A stretch of DNA of 37,834 nt. It comes from DASSBG01 sp965651365 (GTDB lineage Bacteria; Pseudomonadota; Gammaproteobacteria; Xanthomonadales; Rhodanobacteraceae). Both the position numbers and the translations under genes were made by a program. The notes under the pieces were generated by a model, which saw only the letters and a list, made by a program, of their open reading frames with translations, did no database searches and was not told the DNA's origin. Shown piece by piece: positions 1 through 8,611 of the stretch. The stretch lies in NCBI GenBank assembly GCA_965651365.1, contig CBFGSA010000010.1:1-37834 (forward strand), written 5' to 3'. The first letter of the stretch is position 1. Each line of letters begins with the position of its first letter.

Positions 1-2459
1 AGCGGTGGTGTGCGGACAACCCGGCGGGTGCCGGCCAGACCCAGCAGCATCACCAGTACCGCGGCGGCCAGCGTGCTTGCCGCGATGGGAACGAGCGGGG
101 GCACGAAGTCGGCGATCTTGAAAATGCTGCGCGCCAGCCACAGCCCGGCGCCGGCGGCGCCAAGGGCTGCCGTGATCGCTGCGATCAGGCCCAGCAGGGC
201 GAATTCGCAGGCCGCGGCGGCACGCAACTGGCTCGCATGTGCGCCGAGTGTGCGCAGCAGCGCCGCCTCGTGGCGGCGTTCGCGCTGGGTGGTGGAAAGG
301 GCCGCCGCCAATACCAGGGCGCCGGCCAGCAGACTGAACAGCAGCACCCAGCGCACGGCCACAGCGACCTGCCCGATGATGCCGCGAATGCGTTCGAGCA
401 GGGCGTCGACGTCGATCAGGCTCAGGTTGGGATAATCGCGCGCCAGCGTGGCCAGTTGATCGCCGCGGCTGGCCGGCAGATGAAAGCTGGCCAGCCAGGT
501 GTGCGGCAGGGCCTCGGCGTGGGCCGGGTCGAGCAGCAGAAAAAAGTTGACCCGAAACGAGCTCCAGTCGACCTTGCGAATGCTGCCGACAGAGGCCTCC
601 AGCGCCTTCGAGCCAACCTCGAAGCGCAGGCGGTCACCGAGCTTGAGCCCGAAGCGGTCGCGCCAGTTTTCGTCGATGGAAACCCGGGCGCGCGGTGGCG
701 CCGGGCCGTGCCAGTGGCCGGCGACGACCTGGTTGGACGGTGGCAACCGGCCACTCCAGGACAGGCGGATCTGGCGCTCGACCTGGCGCCGCGTGCGTGG
801 ATCGGCGAATTCGATCTTTTCGACCGGGGTGCCATTGATGGCAGCCAGCTTGCCCACCGCCAGCGGCATCATGTTGAGCTGATCGGCACCGAGCGTTTCC
901 AGTCCCGTACGGAAGCCGGTGCGCTGGTCGCTCTGCAGGTTCAGCACGAACCAGTTGGGCGTGTCCGGCGGCAGTTCGCGGCGCCAGCCATCAAGCAGCG
1001 CCGGGGCGATCACGCCCAGCGCCAGCATCGCCGTCAGACCGATCGCCAGCGCGGTCGATTGCAACACGCTCAGACTGCGGCGCCGGCCCAGCGCGGCCAG
1101 CCCGAGGCGCAGCATCGTCGGCGCACGCCCGGCCACACGTCGCGCCAGCCACAGCAGCGCGCCCGACAGCAGCATGGTCAGCAGCGCCACAGCAACAAGA
1201 CTGCCTGCCAGAATGCTCGCCATGCGCAGCGAATGGCTTTGCAGCCAGATCAGGCCACCGGATACCAGCAACGGCACCAGATAGACGCTCTGGCTGCGCC
1301 AGCCGGGCCGTGCCAATTGGCGGCGAAAGATTGCCACCGGCGCCAGCCGGGCCAGGCGCAACAGCGGCGGCAGGGCAAAGCCGGTCAGTACCGCCAGCCC
1401 CATCGCCATCGCGCCCAGCACGGGCAGCACCGGCAGACTGGTCGGTGCGGTGGGAAACAGGCTGTCGGCAAACTGCCAGGCCAGCGTCGCCAGGGCCAGC
1501 GCCAGCACGGCGCCAAGAACGGCTGCCGGCACCGCCAGCAGGGTGATGCCGCTGCCCAGCATGCCGGCGATCTGGCGCTGCGGCATGCCCAGCGCGCGCA
1601 GCAGGGCAACCTCGTCGGTTTTGCGTCGCGCGTACTGGCGTGCGGCCAGGGCGATGGCGACGCCGGACAGCAAGGCAGCCAGCAGCGCGGCCAGGCGCAG
1701 GAATGCACCGGCCCGGTCGAAAGCCGAACGCAGCCGTTGCTGAACTTGCGCTGGCGTGATCAGTTCGCCGTTGTCGGGCAGGTGTTGTGCGGCCCATGCC
1801 TGCCAACTGCGGCGCGCTCCGGGCGCACCGGCCACCAGCAATACGTGACGGGCGCGGCTGCCGCGGCCCAGCAGGCCCATATGCCGCGCATCGGCCAGAT
1901 TGATCACGGCGCGCGGCGCCAGTGCAAACAACTGGCCGCCATCGGGTTGGCGCACGATGCGCCCGGCGATGCGCAGTTCGCGCCCGCCAAGCTGGATCAC
2001 TTCGCCCATGCGTGCGTTCAGTCCGTGCAAGGCACGCGGGTCCAGATAGATCGAGCCACTGGGTGGACCGTGTGCGGCGCGGGTGCTGCCGTCATTGGCC
2101 GCCAGTTCCAGCGTGCCGCGCAGCGGCCAGTTGCGATCAGCCGCCACCACGTCCAGCATCTGGCTGCGCCGGTCGGCAAAGGCCACGGTCGGGAAGCTGG
2201 CGGTATGGCTGGTGACCAATCCCAGGGCATGCGCCTTGTCCGCCAGTTTGGATGGAATCGCGGCTGGCGCCGACACCCCGGCGTCACCACCGATCAGGTC
2301 GGCCGCACCGGCAACGATGGCATTTTCAACCCGGGTCGACAGGGTGGCCACGGTGCCCAGTGCCAACACTGCCAGAAGAAGGGCCAGAATCAGGGTCCGC
2401 ACCTCAGGCAGACGCCATTCGTGTCGCAGCCCGCGCCGGGCCATGCGCAGCGCGTTCAT
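1..2459 (-). CDS. ybbP: FtsX-family ABC transporter permease (YbbP-like), 3' end outside window
   Basis: This is an inner-membrane permease of the MacB/LolC (FtsX) type. The frame runs open for 819 codons from ATG 2459 to the window edge with no stop, so the C-terminus is missing, but little should be lost because YbbP-type permeases are roughly 800-850 residues. It opens MNALRMARRGLRHEW, followed by a hydrophobic helix (LILALLLAVLALGTVATL), a large soluble periplasmic-type region, a helix pair near residues 250-350, a second FtsX-like block, and a final helix group near residues 730-815. This is the duplicated FtsX architecture. Its ATG overlaps the stop of the ATPase gene by four bases (ATGA, 2456-2459), which implies translational coupling. 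The neighbouring tesA makes this the ybbA-ybbP-tesA locus known from Escherichia coli, where the transporter is linked to TesA. The transported substrate cannot be read from the sequence. Confidence 0.88.
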   Translation of the reverse strand, partial: MNALRMARRGLRHEWRLPEVRTLILALLLAVLALGTVATLSTRVENAIVAGAADLIGGDAGVSAPAAIPSKLADKAHALGLVTSHTASFPTVAFADRRSQMLDVVAADRNWPLRGTLELAANDGSTRAAHGPPSGSIYLDPRALHGLNARMGEVIQLGGRELRIAGRIVRQPDGGQLFALAPRAVINLADARHMGLLGRGSRARHVLLVAGAPGARRSWQAWAAQHLPDNGELITPAQVQQRLRSAFDRAGAFLRLAALLAALLSGVAIALAARQYARRKTDEVALLRALGMPQRQIAGMLGSGITLLAVPAAVLGAVLALALATLAWQFADSLFPTAPTSLPVLPVLGAMAMGLAVLTGFALPPLLRLARLAPVAIFRRQLARPGWRSQSVYLVPLLVSGGLIWLQSHSLRMASILAGSLVAVALLTMLLSGALLWLARRVAGRAPTMLRLGLAALGRRRSLSVLQSTALAIGLTAMLALGVIAPALLDGWRRELPPDTPNWFVLNLQSDQRTGFRTGLETLGADQLNMMPLAVGKLAAINGTPVEKIEFADPRTRRQVERQIRLSWSGRLPPSNQVVAGHWHGPAPPRARVSIDENWRDRFGLKLGDRLRFEVGSKALEASVGSIRKVDWSSFRVNFFLLLDPAHAEALPHTWLASFHLPASRGDQLATLARDYPNLSLIDVDALLERIRGIIGQVAVAVRWVLLFSLLAGALVLAAALSTTQRERRHEAALLRTLGAHASQLRAAAACEFALLGLIAAITAALGAAGAGLWLARSIFKIADFVPPLVPIAASTLAAAVLVMLLGLAGTRRVVRTPP

Positions 2460-3145
2460 GCGCTGTCGTCCACGAGGTGGCCCTCGCGCAGGGACAGGGT
2501 GCGATCACAGCGCCGCGCCAGTTCGGTATCGTGGGTGACCAGCACCAGGGTGGTGGCATGCCGCGTATTGAGCTCGAACAGCAGCGCGCTGATCGCGGCA
2601 CCCGTGAGCTGATCCAGGTTGCCGGTCGGCTCGTCGGCGAACAGGACCCGCGGCTGGTGCACAAAGGCCCGTGCCAGCGCCACCCGCTGCTGCTCGCCGC
2701 CGGAAAGCTGGTAAGGGTAATGCCTGCCTCGTGCGTCCAGGCCGACTGCTTGCAAGGCCTCGCGGGTGCGGCTGCGCGCATCTTCGGCAGCGGCCAGTTC
2801 CAGCGGCAGCAGCACGTTTTCCTCGGCGGTGAGGGCCGGCAGCAGATGGAAGGATTGGAACACGAAGCCGACCAGGCGGCGGCGCAGGGCCGCGCGGGCC
2901 TCCTCATCCAGTTCGTCCAGCACCTGGCCGTCCAGCACGATGCGGCCGCTGGAGGCCAGGTCCAGGCTGGCCAGCAGCCCCAGCAGCGTGGTCTTGCCCG
3001 AGCCCGACGCACCGACGATGGCGACACTGTCGCCGGCGGCAATATCGAGGTTCACACCGTGCAGGATGTCGATACGGCCCGCGGGACCATTCAGGTGTTT
3101 GCTGACATCATGGGCGCTCAGAATCGGATCGGGAGTGGTATTCAT
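2456..3145 (-). CDS. ybbA: ABC transporter ATP-binding protein, LolD/YbbA type
   Basis: This is the cytoplasmic ATPase subunit (229 aa) driving the FtsX-type permease encoded immediately downstream. Walker A is GASGSGKTT (residues 45-53), the Q-loop sits in GFVFQ, the signature is LSGGEQQR, and Walker B with the catalytic glutamate is VLFADEPTGNLD, followed by the H-loop in LVTHD. Length and motifs are those of the MacB/LolD subfamily, whose members power extraction or mechanotransmission rather than classical transport. The start chosen is ATG 3145 because it begins MNTTPDP just before the conserved nucleotide-binding fold. A longer open frame upstream only runs antisense through tesA. The start codon overlaps the divergent tesA start in one CATG. 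The gene is coupled to the permease by an ATGA overlap. Confidence 0.93.
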   Translation of the reverse strand: MNTTPDPILSAHDVSKHLNGPAGRIDILHGVNLDIAAGDSVAIVGASGSGKTTLLGLLASLDLASSGRIVLDGQVLDELDEEARAALRRRLVGFVFQSFHLLPALTAEENVLLPLELAAAEDARSRTREALQAVGLDARGRHYPYQLSGGEQQRVALARAFVHQPRVLFADEPTGNLDQLTGAAISALLFELNTRHATTLVLVTHDTELARRCDRTLSLREGHLVDDSA

Positions 3146-3761
3146 GCGGCTTTTTGTATTGGCGTTGCTGCTGATGGTGCCTGTTGTCGGCGCGTCTGCC
3201 AACAACAGCGCCATCCTGGTGCTGGGCGATTCCCTGTCGGCGGCGCACAATATCGCCGCCAGCGAAGGCTGGGTGGCCCGCCTGAGCGGGCGACTTGCGC
3301 CGCGTCCGGTGATCAATGCCAGCATCAGTGGCGAGACCACGCAAAGCGGGCGCAATCGTCTTCCCGCGCTGCTGGCCGAGCATCGTCCAGCCATCGTCAT
3401 CATTGAGCTGGGTGCCAACGACGGCCTGCGTGGCCTGCCCTTGTCCGAGATCCACAGCAATCTTGCGGCCATGATCAAGACCAGCCAAAAGGCTGGAGCG
3501 CGCGTGCTGCTGCTGGGTATCGAGCTGCCGGTCAACTATGGCCCGCGTTATCGTGACGATCTGCGGCAGATCTACGCCGACCTCGCAAAGCAGTTCGGTG
3601 CCCGCCTGGTGCCGTTCCTGCTCGAGGGCGTGGCGCTAAAGTCCGAACTGATGCAGGCCGACGGCATGCATCCCAATGCGCGTGGCGAGCCTGTCGTATT
3701 CGACAATGTCTGGTCGCAGCTTGGGCCCATGTTGCAGGCGAAGCGGGGGAGTGGGGAGTAG
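3144..3761 (+). CDS. tesA: Periplasmic lysophospholipase/thioesterase I (arylesterase), SGNH hydrolase
   Basis: This 205-aa protein is a GDSL/SGNH hydrolase that cleaves acyl thioesters and esters in the periplasm. A signal peptide (MRLFVLALLLMVPVVGASA) precedes the mature start NNS. Block I is GDSLS with nucleophile Ser30, block III is GANDG (Asn92), and block V is DGMHPN with Asp173 and His176, so the catalytic set is complete. It is divergent from the YbbA-like ATPase, the conserved arrangement in gammaproteobacteria, where TesA is thought to work with YbbAP on membrane-derived substrates. The last residues (RGSGE) and the TAG stop lie inside a GGGAGT-type intergenic repeat, so the C-terminal tail and stop codon appear to be repeat-derived. 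The start is fixed by the signal peptide. Confidence 0.94.
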   Translation: MRLFVLALLLMVPVVGASANNSAILVLGDSLSAAHNIAASEGWVARLSGRLAPRPVINASISGETTQSGRNRLPALLAEHRPAIVIIELGANDGLRGLPLSEIHSNLAAMIKTSQKAGARVLLLGIELPVNYGPRYRDDLRQIYADLAKQFGARLVPFLLEGVALKSELMQADGMHPNARGEPVVFDNVWSQLGPMLQAKRGSGE

Positions 3762-3783
3762 GGAGTAGTGAGTGGGGAGTAAG
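3745..3783 (+). repeat. GGGAGT-type tandem repeat, left arm
   Basis: This short G-rich tract is built from degenerate units such as GGGGAGT and AGGGAGT. It overlaps the end of tesA and supplies its stop codon. It pairs in inverted orientation with the C-rich tract at 3947-3980, so the two could form a long stem around the palindromic unit at 3838-3894. Similar tracts occur at 11436-11472 and, more weakly, near 25966-25998. Confidence 0.7.
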
Positions 3784-3837
3784 GTCGCCAGCTTTACCGA
3801 CATCTCGCGCGGAAGGCTGCAGCGACCGCAAATTTTC

Positions 3838-3894
3838 GTCATCCTGCGCGGAGGGAGCGCAGCGACCGGAGTCGCAGGATCCATGTCTCGAATA
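3838..3894 (+). repeat. Dispersed palindromic repeat, GTCATCCTG...CAGGATCCAT family, copy 1
   Basis: This 57-bp unit begins GTCATCCTGCGCGGAG and ends GTCGCAGGATCCAT. CATCCTGCG and CGCAGGAT form inverted ends around a GGAGCGCAGCGACCGG centre. Related units are at 8423-8469, 11309-11392 (pair), 22412-22547 (pair) and 32682-32728. The gap 3762-4082 (321 bp) holds only this unit and its two flanking tandem arms; I see no gene in it. Confidence 0.8.
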
Positions 3895-3946
3895 CCTTGC
3901 TGACCATCACTGATGTCATCGGCCCGGATTGTGCGCATTGCGACAA

Positions 3947-3980
3947 CCACCCACTTCCCACTCCCTACTCCCGACTCCCA
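3947..3980 (-). repeat. GGGAGT-type tandem repeat, right arm (inverted)
   Basis: This is a C-rich tract of CCCACT/CCCTACT/CCCGACT units. It is the approximate reverse complement of the tract at 3745-3783 and closes the repeat-filled gap between tesA and the large glycosyltransferase. Confidence 0.7.
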
Positions 3981-4082
3981 GCTTCCGAACCCCCAACATT
4001 GCCTGAGCCACACCCATCGGCGACAATCGGCGGTCAACCGTGACGGCGTGCCGTCTTTCCCGCCATTCACCCCGCCGAGCCC

Positions 4083-7000
4083 TTGCGCGTGAGCCCGAAC
4101 CGAGACGCCGCACAAACTGCCGCTGATGTCTGCGTCCTGGGCCGGGCCGATCCGGCGTGGCTGAATGTGCTGCGCGACGATCTGCCGCGCGGCGTCGAAT
4201 TGCGCGAGGTGGATGCAACCGCGGCCGACGCTGCTCTGCGCCAGTTGTCGGCGTCCGGCGTCAGGGGTGATCTGGTTTTGATCGAGGCGGATGCACTGCT
4301 GCCGGATCACTGGCTGGTGCGTTTGCGGGCGATCCTGGCGCTGCCCGATGTGCTGGCCGTGGCTGCGCTGGAACCTCGCCTTCTTCCCGGCCTGGACGCA
4401 CCCGCGGATCTTGCCGAACTGCAGCAGCTCGATGCGCGATGCCACTCATGGGGCCGCCGCGAGGCGCTGGACGCGGGCGATCTTGACTCGCCGGTGCTGG
4501 CCTTGCGCGCCGGTGCCCTGGAAGTGCTGGCCGCGGGCGGTTTTCGCCTCGATGTCGATGCCCTGCCGCTGCCGTGGCGTGTACTGCGCGCGGGCGACCT
4601 GCTGGTGGCGCGCAAGCCCGGATCGGACCCGCGGCCGAAGGCAGGTGACTCCATCTACCGCGATCTGGCCGACACCCTGCAGGCCGCGACCGATGCGCCG
4701 GATCCCGGATTGCCGGGCCTGGATGGCAAGCCGGTCATCCTGCACATCAATCACGGCTGGGGCGGCGGTGCCGCACGCTGGGTGCGCGATTTTGCCGAAG
4801 CCGATCCCGACCATCATCACCTGCTGCTGGCGGCGCATGGCAGCTTCAGGCGGCGCTGCCATGGCGAGCGTTTCACGCTGGGTGATGCGCGCGGCGACGG
4901 TCCTCCGTGGCGTGAATTTACGCCTGCCCGCGGCATTGCCGACAGCGCCATCCACCATCCCGGCTACAGCGAGTTTCTGGAATCCGTGCTCAGCGACTAC
5001 GGTGTCGATGCCGTCATGGTGTCGTCACTGATCGGACACGGGCTGGATGCCTTGCGCACGGGCTTGCCGACCAGTGTGGTGGTGCACGATCACTATCCCC
5101 TGTGGCCGCTGCTGCATTGCGATTTCGGTGATCCGGATATCGCGTTTGACGATGCGCAGCTTGCCGCATCACTGGCTTCGGTCGGACAGGATTTCGAGTT
5201 TGCCCACCGCCAGCCGGCGCATTGGCTGGCCGTGCGCCGCGCGTATGTCGAGGCAGTCCTGGCTGCCAAAGCCAATCTGGTGGCGCCCAGCGCCAGCGCG
5301 ATGGCGGCGCAGTTGCGTCTGGCGCCGAAGCTGGAGTCCCTGCCGCGCCAGGTCATACCCCACGGCCTGGCGGCCTGGCCGGAGGCAACGCCGCTTGCGG
5401 CGCCACCTGTGCGGCAGCGCTTGCGCCTGCTGGTGCCGGGCCGTGTGCGCAAGGGCAAGGGTGCCGATCTGCTGCACGCCATGTTGCCGGCGCTGACCGA
5501 ACACGCCGAGCTGGTGCTGCTGGGTGCCGGCAGCGAGGGCATGGATTTCTTCGGCCAGTCCGGCGTGCATGTGGTGCTGGACTATCAACACGAGGATCTG
5601 CCGCGCCTGCTGGCGCTGTTCCAGCCCGATGCCGCCCTGATCCTGTCGACCGTGGCCGAGACCTTCAGCTACACGTTGTCGGAAATGCGCAGCCTGGGAC
5701 TGCCGGTGATTGCCACGGCGGTGGGTGCGCTGATCGAACGAATTGCAGATGGCCGCGATGGTTTGCTAGTTGCCCCGAAGGCGGACGCGGTTCTCGAATG
5801 CATCGCCAGGCTGGCCGACGATTCCCGGGCGCTCGGGACAATCCGCGGGCATCTTGCCGACGGCAGATCCGAACCGGGTGTCACTGAAATGGTGGCGGCG
5901 CATGTGGCCCTGTTGGCACCGGGCTGCGCCGCAACATCGTTTGCAGCGACCATTGCGGGCAATGTCGATGTCGCAGCCCGCAATTCCCGCAACCGCATTC
6001 GCCAACTTGACCGGAAACTGGCGCAACTCGGCGAAGAAATTGCTGCGCTGAAAACGGAAGTCGAGCGGCGCGGAGAATGGGCCTGGGCGCTGGATCGCGA
6101 GCAGCGCAAGGCAGCAAACCAGGTCGCCGAGTTGCATGAGCAGCTCGATGCGCGCACGGAGTGGGCCTTGTCACTGGACAGGGAGCTGCAGGAACTCAAG
6201 CCCGTATACGAGCAGATGCTGTCCAGCCGTTCCTGGCGCTTCACCCGACCGCTGCGCGACGCCGCGGTGCATCTGCGCGGGCTGCGTGAATCATGGCGGT
6301 TTCGACTGGCACGCATGCGCAGCCTGCGCGGGCGCGTGCGTGGCAGTCTGAACCGACGCGGCCTTGTGGGGACGATCAAGCGCATCCGCCACGAATTCGA
6401 GGGTACGCAGCCCCTGACTGTCGCTTTCGCACATCCCGACCCCGATGCGGACTTCACTCCGTTTGCCGTGCCACGCAGCGAAAGGCCGCAGGTGTCAATC
6501 GTGATTCCCGCCTACGGCAAGCTCGAATACACGCTGGCCTGCCTGAATTCCATCGCCGAGCACGCCGCCGACACGCCATTCGAAGTGATCGTGGTGGACG
6601 ATGCCTCGTTCGATGGCAGCGTCGACAAGTTGCGCCAGATCGACGGTGTTCGCGTGCACCGCAATACGGAAAATCTCGGCTTCGTTGGCTCCTGCAATGC
6701 GGGGGCCGCGCTTGCGCACGGCGAGTTCGTGCTGTTTCTCAACAACGATACCCTGGTGACGACGGGCTGGCTGGACGCGATGCTGGAGTGTTTCAGGCAG
6801 CGCGAGGATGCCGGCCTGGTCGGGGCGCGGCTGATCTATCCCGATGGTCGGCTGCAGGAAGCCGGCGGCATCGTGTTTGCCGATGGCAGCGGCTGGAATT
6901 ACGGGCGCCTTGAGCACCCGGATGATCCGCGCATGAATTTCCGACGCCAGGCCGATTACTGTTCTGGTGCGGCGATCATGTTGCGGCGCGAGCTGTTCGA

Positions 7001-8387
7001 CAAGCTGGGTGGTTTCGATGAGCGCTATGCGCCGGCCTATTACGAGGACACCGATCTGGCCTTCAAGGTGCGCGAAGCCGGCCTTGCCGTGTATGTCGAA
7101 CCGCGTGCGCTGGTGGTGCATTTCGAGGGCATCAGCAATGGCACCGACGAGAATGCCGCGAGCGGCCTGAAACGCTTCCAGAAAATCAATCGCGACAAGT
7201 TCCTCGACAAGTGGCGCGACACGCTTGCAGACTACCCTGCGCCGGTTGATGACCCGAAGCGCGCGCATCTGGCCGCAACCTGGCGGGCGACGAAGCGCGT
7301 GCTGATCGTCGATGCCTCCACGCCCACGCCGGACCAGGATTCGGGCTCGGTGCGCCTGCTCAACATCATGCGCCTGTTGCGCGACATGGGCTGTCAGGTC
7401 AGTTTCCTGCCCGACAACCTGGCGCGTTTCGCCAAATACACGCCGCTATTGCAGGCCGAAGGCATCGAGGCCCTGTACCACCCGTTTGTCGAAAGCCTGC
7501 CCGATTTCTACCGCAAGCGCGGTCGCGAGTTCGACCTGATCATGATTTCGCGCCATTACGTGGCTGCGCATCATCTGGGCCTGGTGCGGGTGCACGCGCC
7601 GCAGGCCCGGCTGGCCTTCGACACCGTGGATCTGCACTACCTGCGCGAGTCGCGCGCAGCCGAACTCGATCCCAGGCCTGAATTGAGACGCCAGGCAGAA
7701 ACCACGCGGCGTCAGGAGCTGAAGCTGATCGACGAATGCGACGTGACCCTCGTGGTCAGTTCGGTGGAAAAAGAGTTGCTGGCGACCGATGCGCCCGGTG
7801 CGCGGGTCGAGATCCTGTCCAATGTGCACGCGATCCACGGTTGCCGCAACGGTTTCGATGCGCGCGAGGGCCTGCTGTTTGTCGGCGGCTTCCAGCACCC
7901 GCCCAACATTGATGCCATGGTCTGGTTCGTGCGCGAGGTGCTGCCGCGGGTGCACGCCGAACTGCCAGAAGTGCGCCTGGACATTGTCGGTAGCAAGATG
8001 GTGCCCGAGATCGAGGCACTGGCCGGCGACAGGGTCGTCGTGCACGGATTCGTCGAGAATATCGAGCCGATGCTGGAGTCGGCGCGCATTTCGCTGGCGC
8101 CTCTGCGCTACGGCGCCGGGGTCAAGGGCAAGGTCAACATGGCCATGAGCTATGGCCTGCCCGTGGTGGCCACGCCGATGGCGGTCGAGGGCATTGACGC
8201 CGAACCGGGCCGCGACGTGCTGGTCGGAGCCGATGCGCGCGAGTATGCCGACGCCGTGATTCGCCTGTACGGCGATGCCGGTCTGTGGGCCACGCTTTCG
8301 CGCAACGGCCTTGAGAATGTGCGCCGCCAGTTCTCTTTCGATGCTGCGCGCAAGACACTGGAGAGTCTGCTCGACAAGTCGCGGTAG
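4083..8387 (+). CDS. Large multidomain glycosyltransferase (degenerate GT2 - GT4 - coiled coil - GT2 - GT4)
   Basis: This 1434-aa protein looks like an extracellular-polysaccharide or O-antigen glycosyltransferase acting at the cytoplasmic face. Residues about 1-190 resemble a worn GT2 domain (a LIEADALLPDHW stretch and a GALEVLAAGGF stretch) without a clear catalytic set. Residues about 445-600 form a GT4-like C-terminal Rossmann half (VPGRVRKGKG; VAETFSYTLSEMRSLG). Residues 637-713 are a coiled coil with the internal repeat EWAWALDRE/EWALSLDRE, followed by SRSWRFTRPLRD. Residues 803-1020 are a complete GT2 domain (VSIVIPAYGK, NNDT 887-890, EDTD 988-991). Residues 1071-1430 are a second GT4-type domain (VGGFQHPPN, then YGAGVKGK near 1343). 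The first possible start is TTG 4083, with GTG 4089 six bases on; neither has a good ribosome site. Sugar donors and acceptors cannot be read from the sequence. No wzx/wzy or sugar-nucleotide genes are nearby. Confidence 0.87.
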   Translation: MRVSPNRDAAQTAADVCVLGRADPAWLNVLRDDLPRGVELREVDATAADAALRQLSASGVRGDLVLIEADALLPDHWLVRLRAILALPDVLAVAALEPRLLPGLDAPADLAELQQLDARCHSWGRREALDAGDLDSPVLALRAGALEVLAAGGFRLDVDALPLPWRVLRAGDLLVARKPGSDPRPKAGDSIYRDLADTLQAATDAPDPGLPGLDGKPVILHINHGWGGGAARWVRDFAEADPDHHHLLLAAHGSFRRRCHGERFTLGDARGDGPPWREFTPARGIADSAIHHPGYSEFLESVLSDYGVDAVMVSSLIGHGLDALRTGLPTSVVVHDHYPLWPLLHCDFGDPDIAFDDAQLAASLASVGQDFEFAHRQPAHWLAVRRAYVEAVLAAKANLVAPSASAMAAQLRLAPKLESLPRQVIPHGLAAWPEATPLAAPPVRQRLRLLVPGRVRKGKGADLLHAMLPALTEHAELVLLGAGSEGMDFFGQSGVHVVLDYQHEDLPRLLALFQPDAALILSTVAETFSYTLSEMRSLGLPVIATAVGALIERIADGRDGLLVAPKADAVLECIARLADDSRALGTIRGHLADGRSEPGVTEMVAAHVALLAPGCAATSFAATIAGNVDVAARNSRNRIRQLDRKLAQLGEEIAALKTEVERRGEWAWALDREQRKAANQVAELHEQLDARTEWALSLDRELQELKPVYEQMLSSRSWRFTRPLRDAAVHLRGLRESWRFRLARMRSLRGRVRGSLNRRGLVGTIKRIRHEFEGTQPLTVAFAHPDPDADFTPFAVPRSERPQVSIVIPAYGKLEYTLACLNSIAEHAADTPFEVIVVDDASFDGSVDKLRQIDGVRVHRNTENLGFVGSCNAGAALAHGEFVLFLNNDTLVTTGWLDAMLECFRQREDAGLVGARLIYPDGRLQEAGGIVFADGSGWNYGRLEHPDDPRMNFRRQADYCSGAAIMLRRELFDKLGGFDERYAPAYYEDTDLAFKVREAGLAVYVEPRALVVHFEGISNGTDENAASGLKRFQKINRDKFLDKWRDTLADYPAPVDDPKRAHLAATWRATKRVLIVDASTPTPDQDSGSVRLLNIMRLLRDMGCQVSFLPDNLARFAKYTPLLQAEGIEALYHPFVESLPDFYRKRGREFDLIMISRHYVAAHHLGLVRVHAPQARLAFDTVDLHYLRESRAAELDPRPELRRQAETTRRQELKLIDECDVTLVVSSVEKELLATDAPGARVEILSNVHAIHGCRNGFDAREGLLFVGGFQHPPNIDAMVWFVREVLPRVHAELPEVRLDIVGSKMVPEIEALAGDRVVVHGFVENIEPMLESARISLAPLRYGAGVKGKVNMAMSYGLPVVATPMAVEGIDAEPGRDVLVGADAREYADAVIRLYGDAGLWATLSRNGLENVRRQFSFDAARKTLESLLDKSR

Positions 8388-8422
8388 CGGCGCACCGCCG
8401 GTTTCAGCCACTCAGCCTGGCA

Positions 8423-8469
8423 GATGGATTCTGCGCTGCGTGCGCTGCGCGCTCTTGCGCACGATGACA
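8423..8469 (-). repeat. Dispersed palindromic repeat, GTCATCCTG family, copy 2 (reverse orientation)
   Basis: On the plus strand it starts GATGGATTCTGCGC and ends GCGCACGATGACA, the reverse of the family orientation seen at 3838. It fills much of the 224-bp gap between the two glycan synthase genes. No promoter or terminator is evident in that gap. Confidence 0.65.
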
Positions 8470-8611
8470 CAAGAATTCGTCACGACCCGTCTGGAATGAC
8501 AGTAGCCCGGCAGCCGCCAAACCCTGAACACAGTCCCGGTGCACGTCTGTGCAGCACACTCGCCTTTGGCTATGCTTGACGGCTTGTTGGCTTTGAAACG
8601 GTGCGGGCTGC

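Noticed and set aside
237..2612. Long plus-strand open frame (791 codons) rich in Gln, Arg and His
   Set aside because: It lies antisense to the FtsX-type permease, which has clear helices and family motifs. The composition is typical of the shadow frame of GC-rich genes.
3762..4082. CRISPR-like array in the tesA gap
   Set aside because: The repeats are short, unequal tandem units with no uniform spacers, and the palindrome is of REP type. No cas gene is present.
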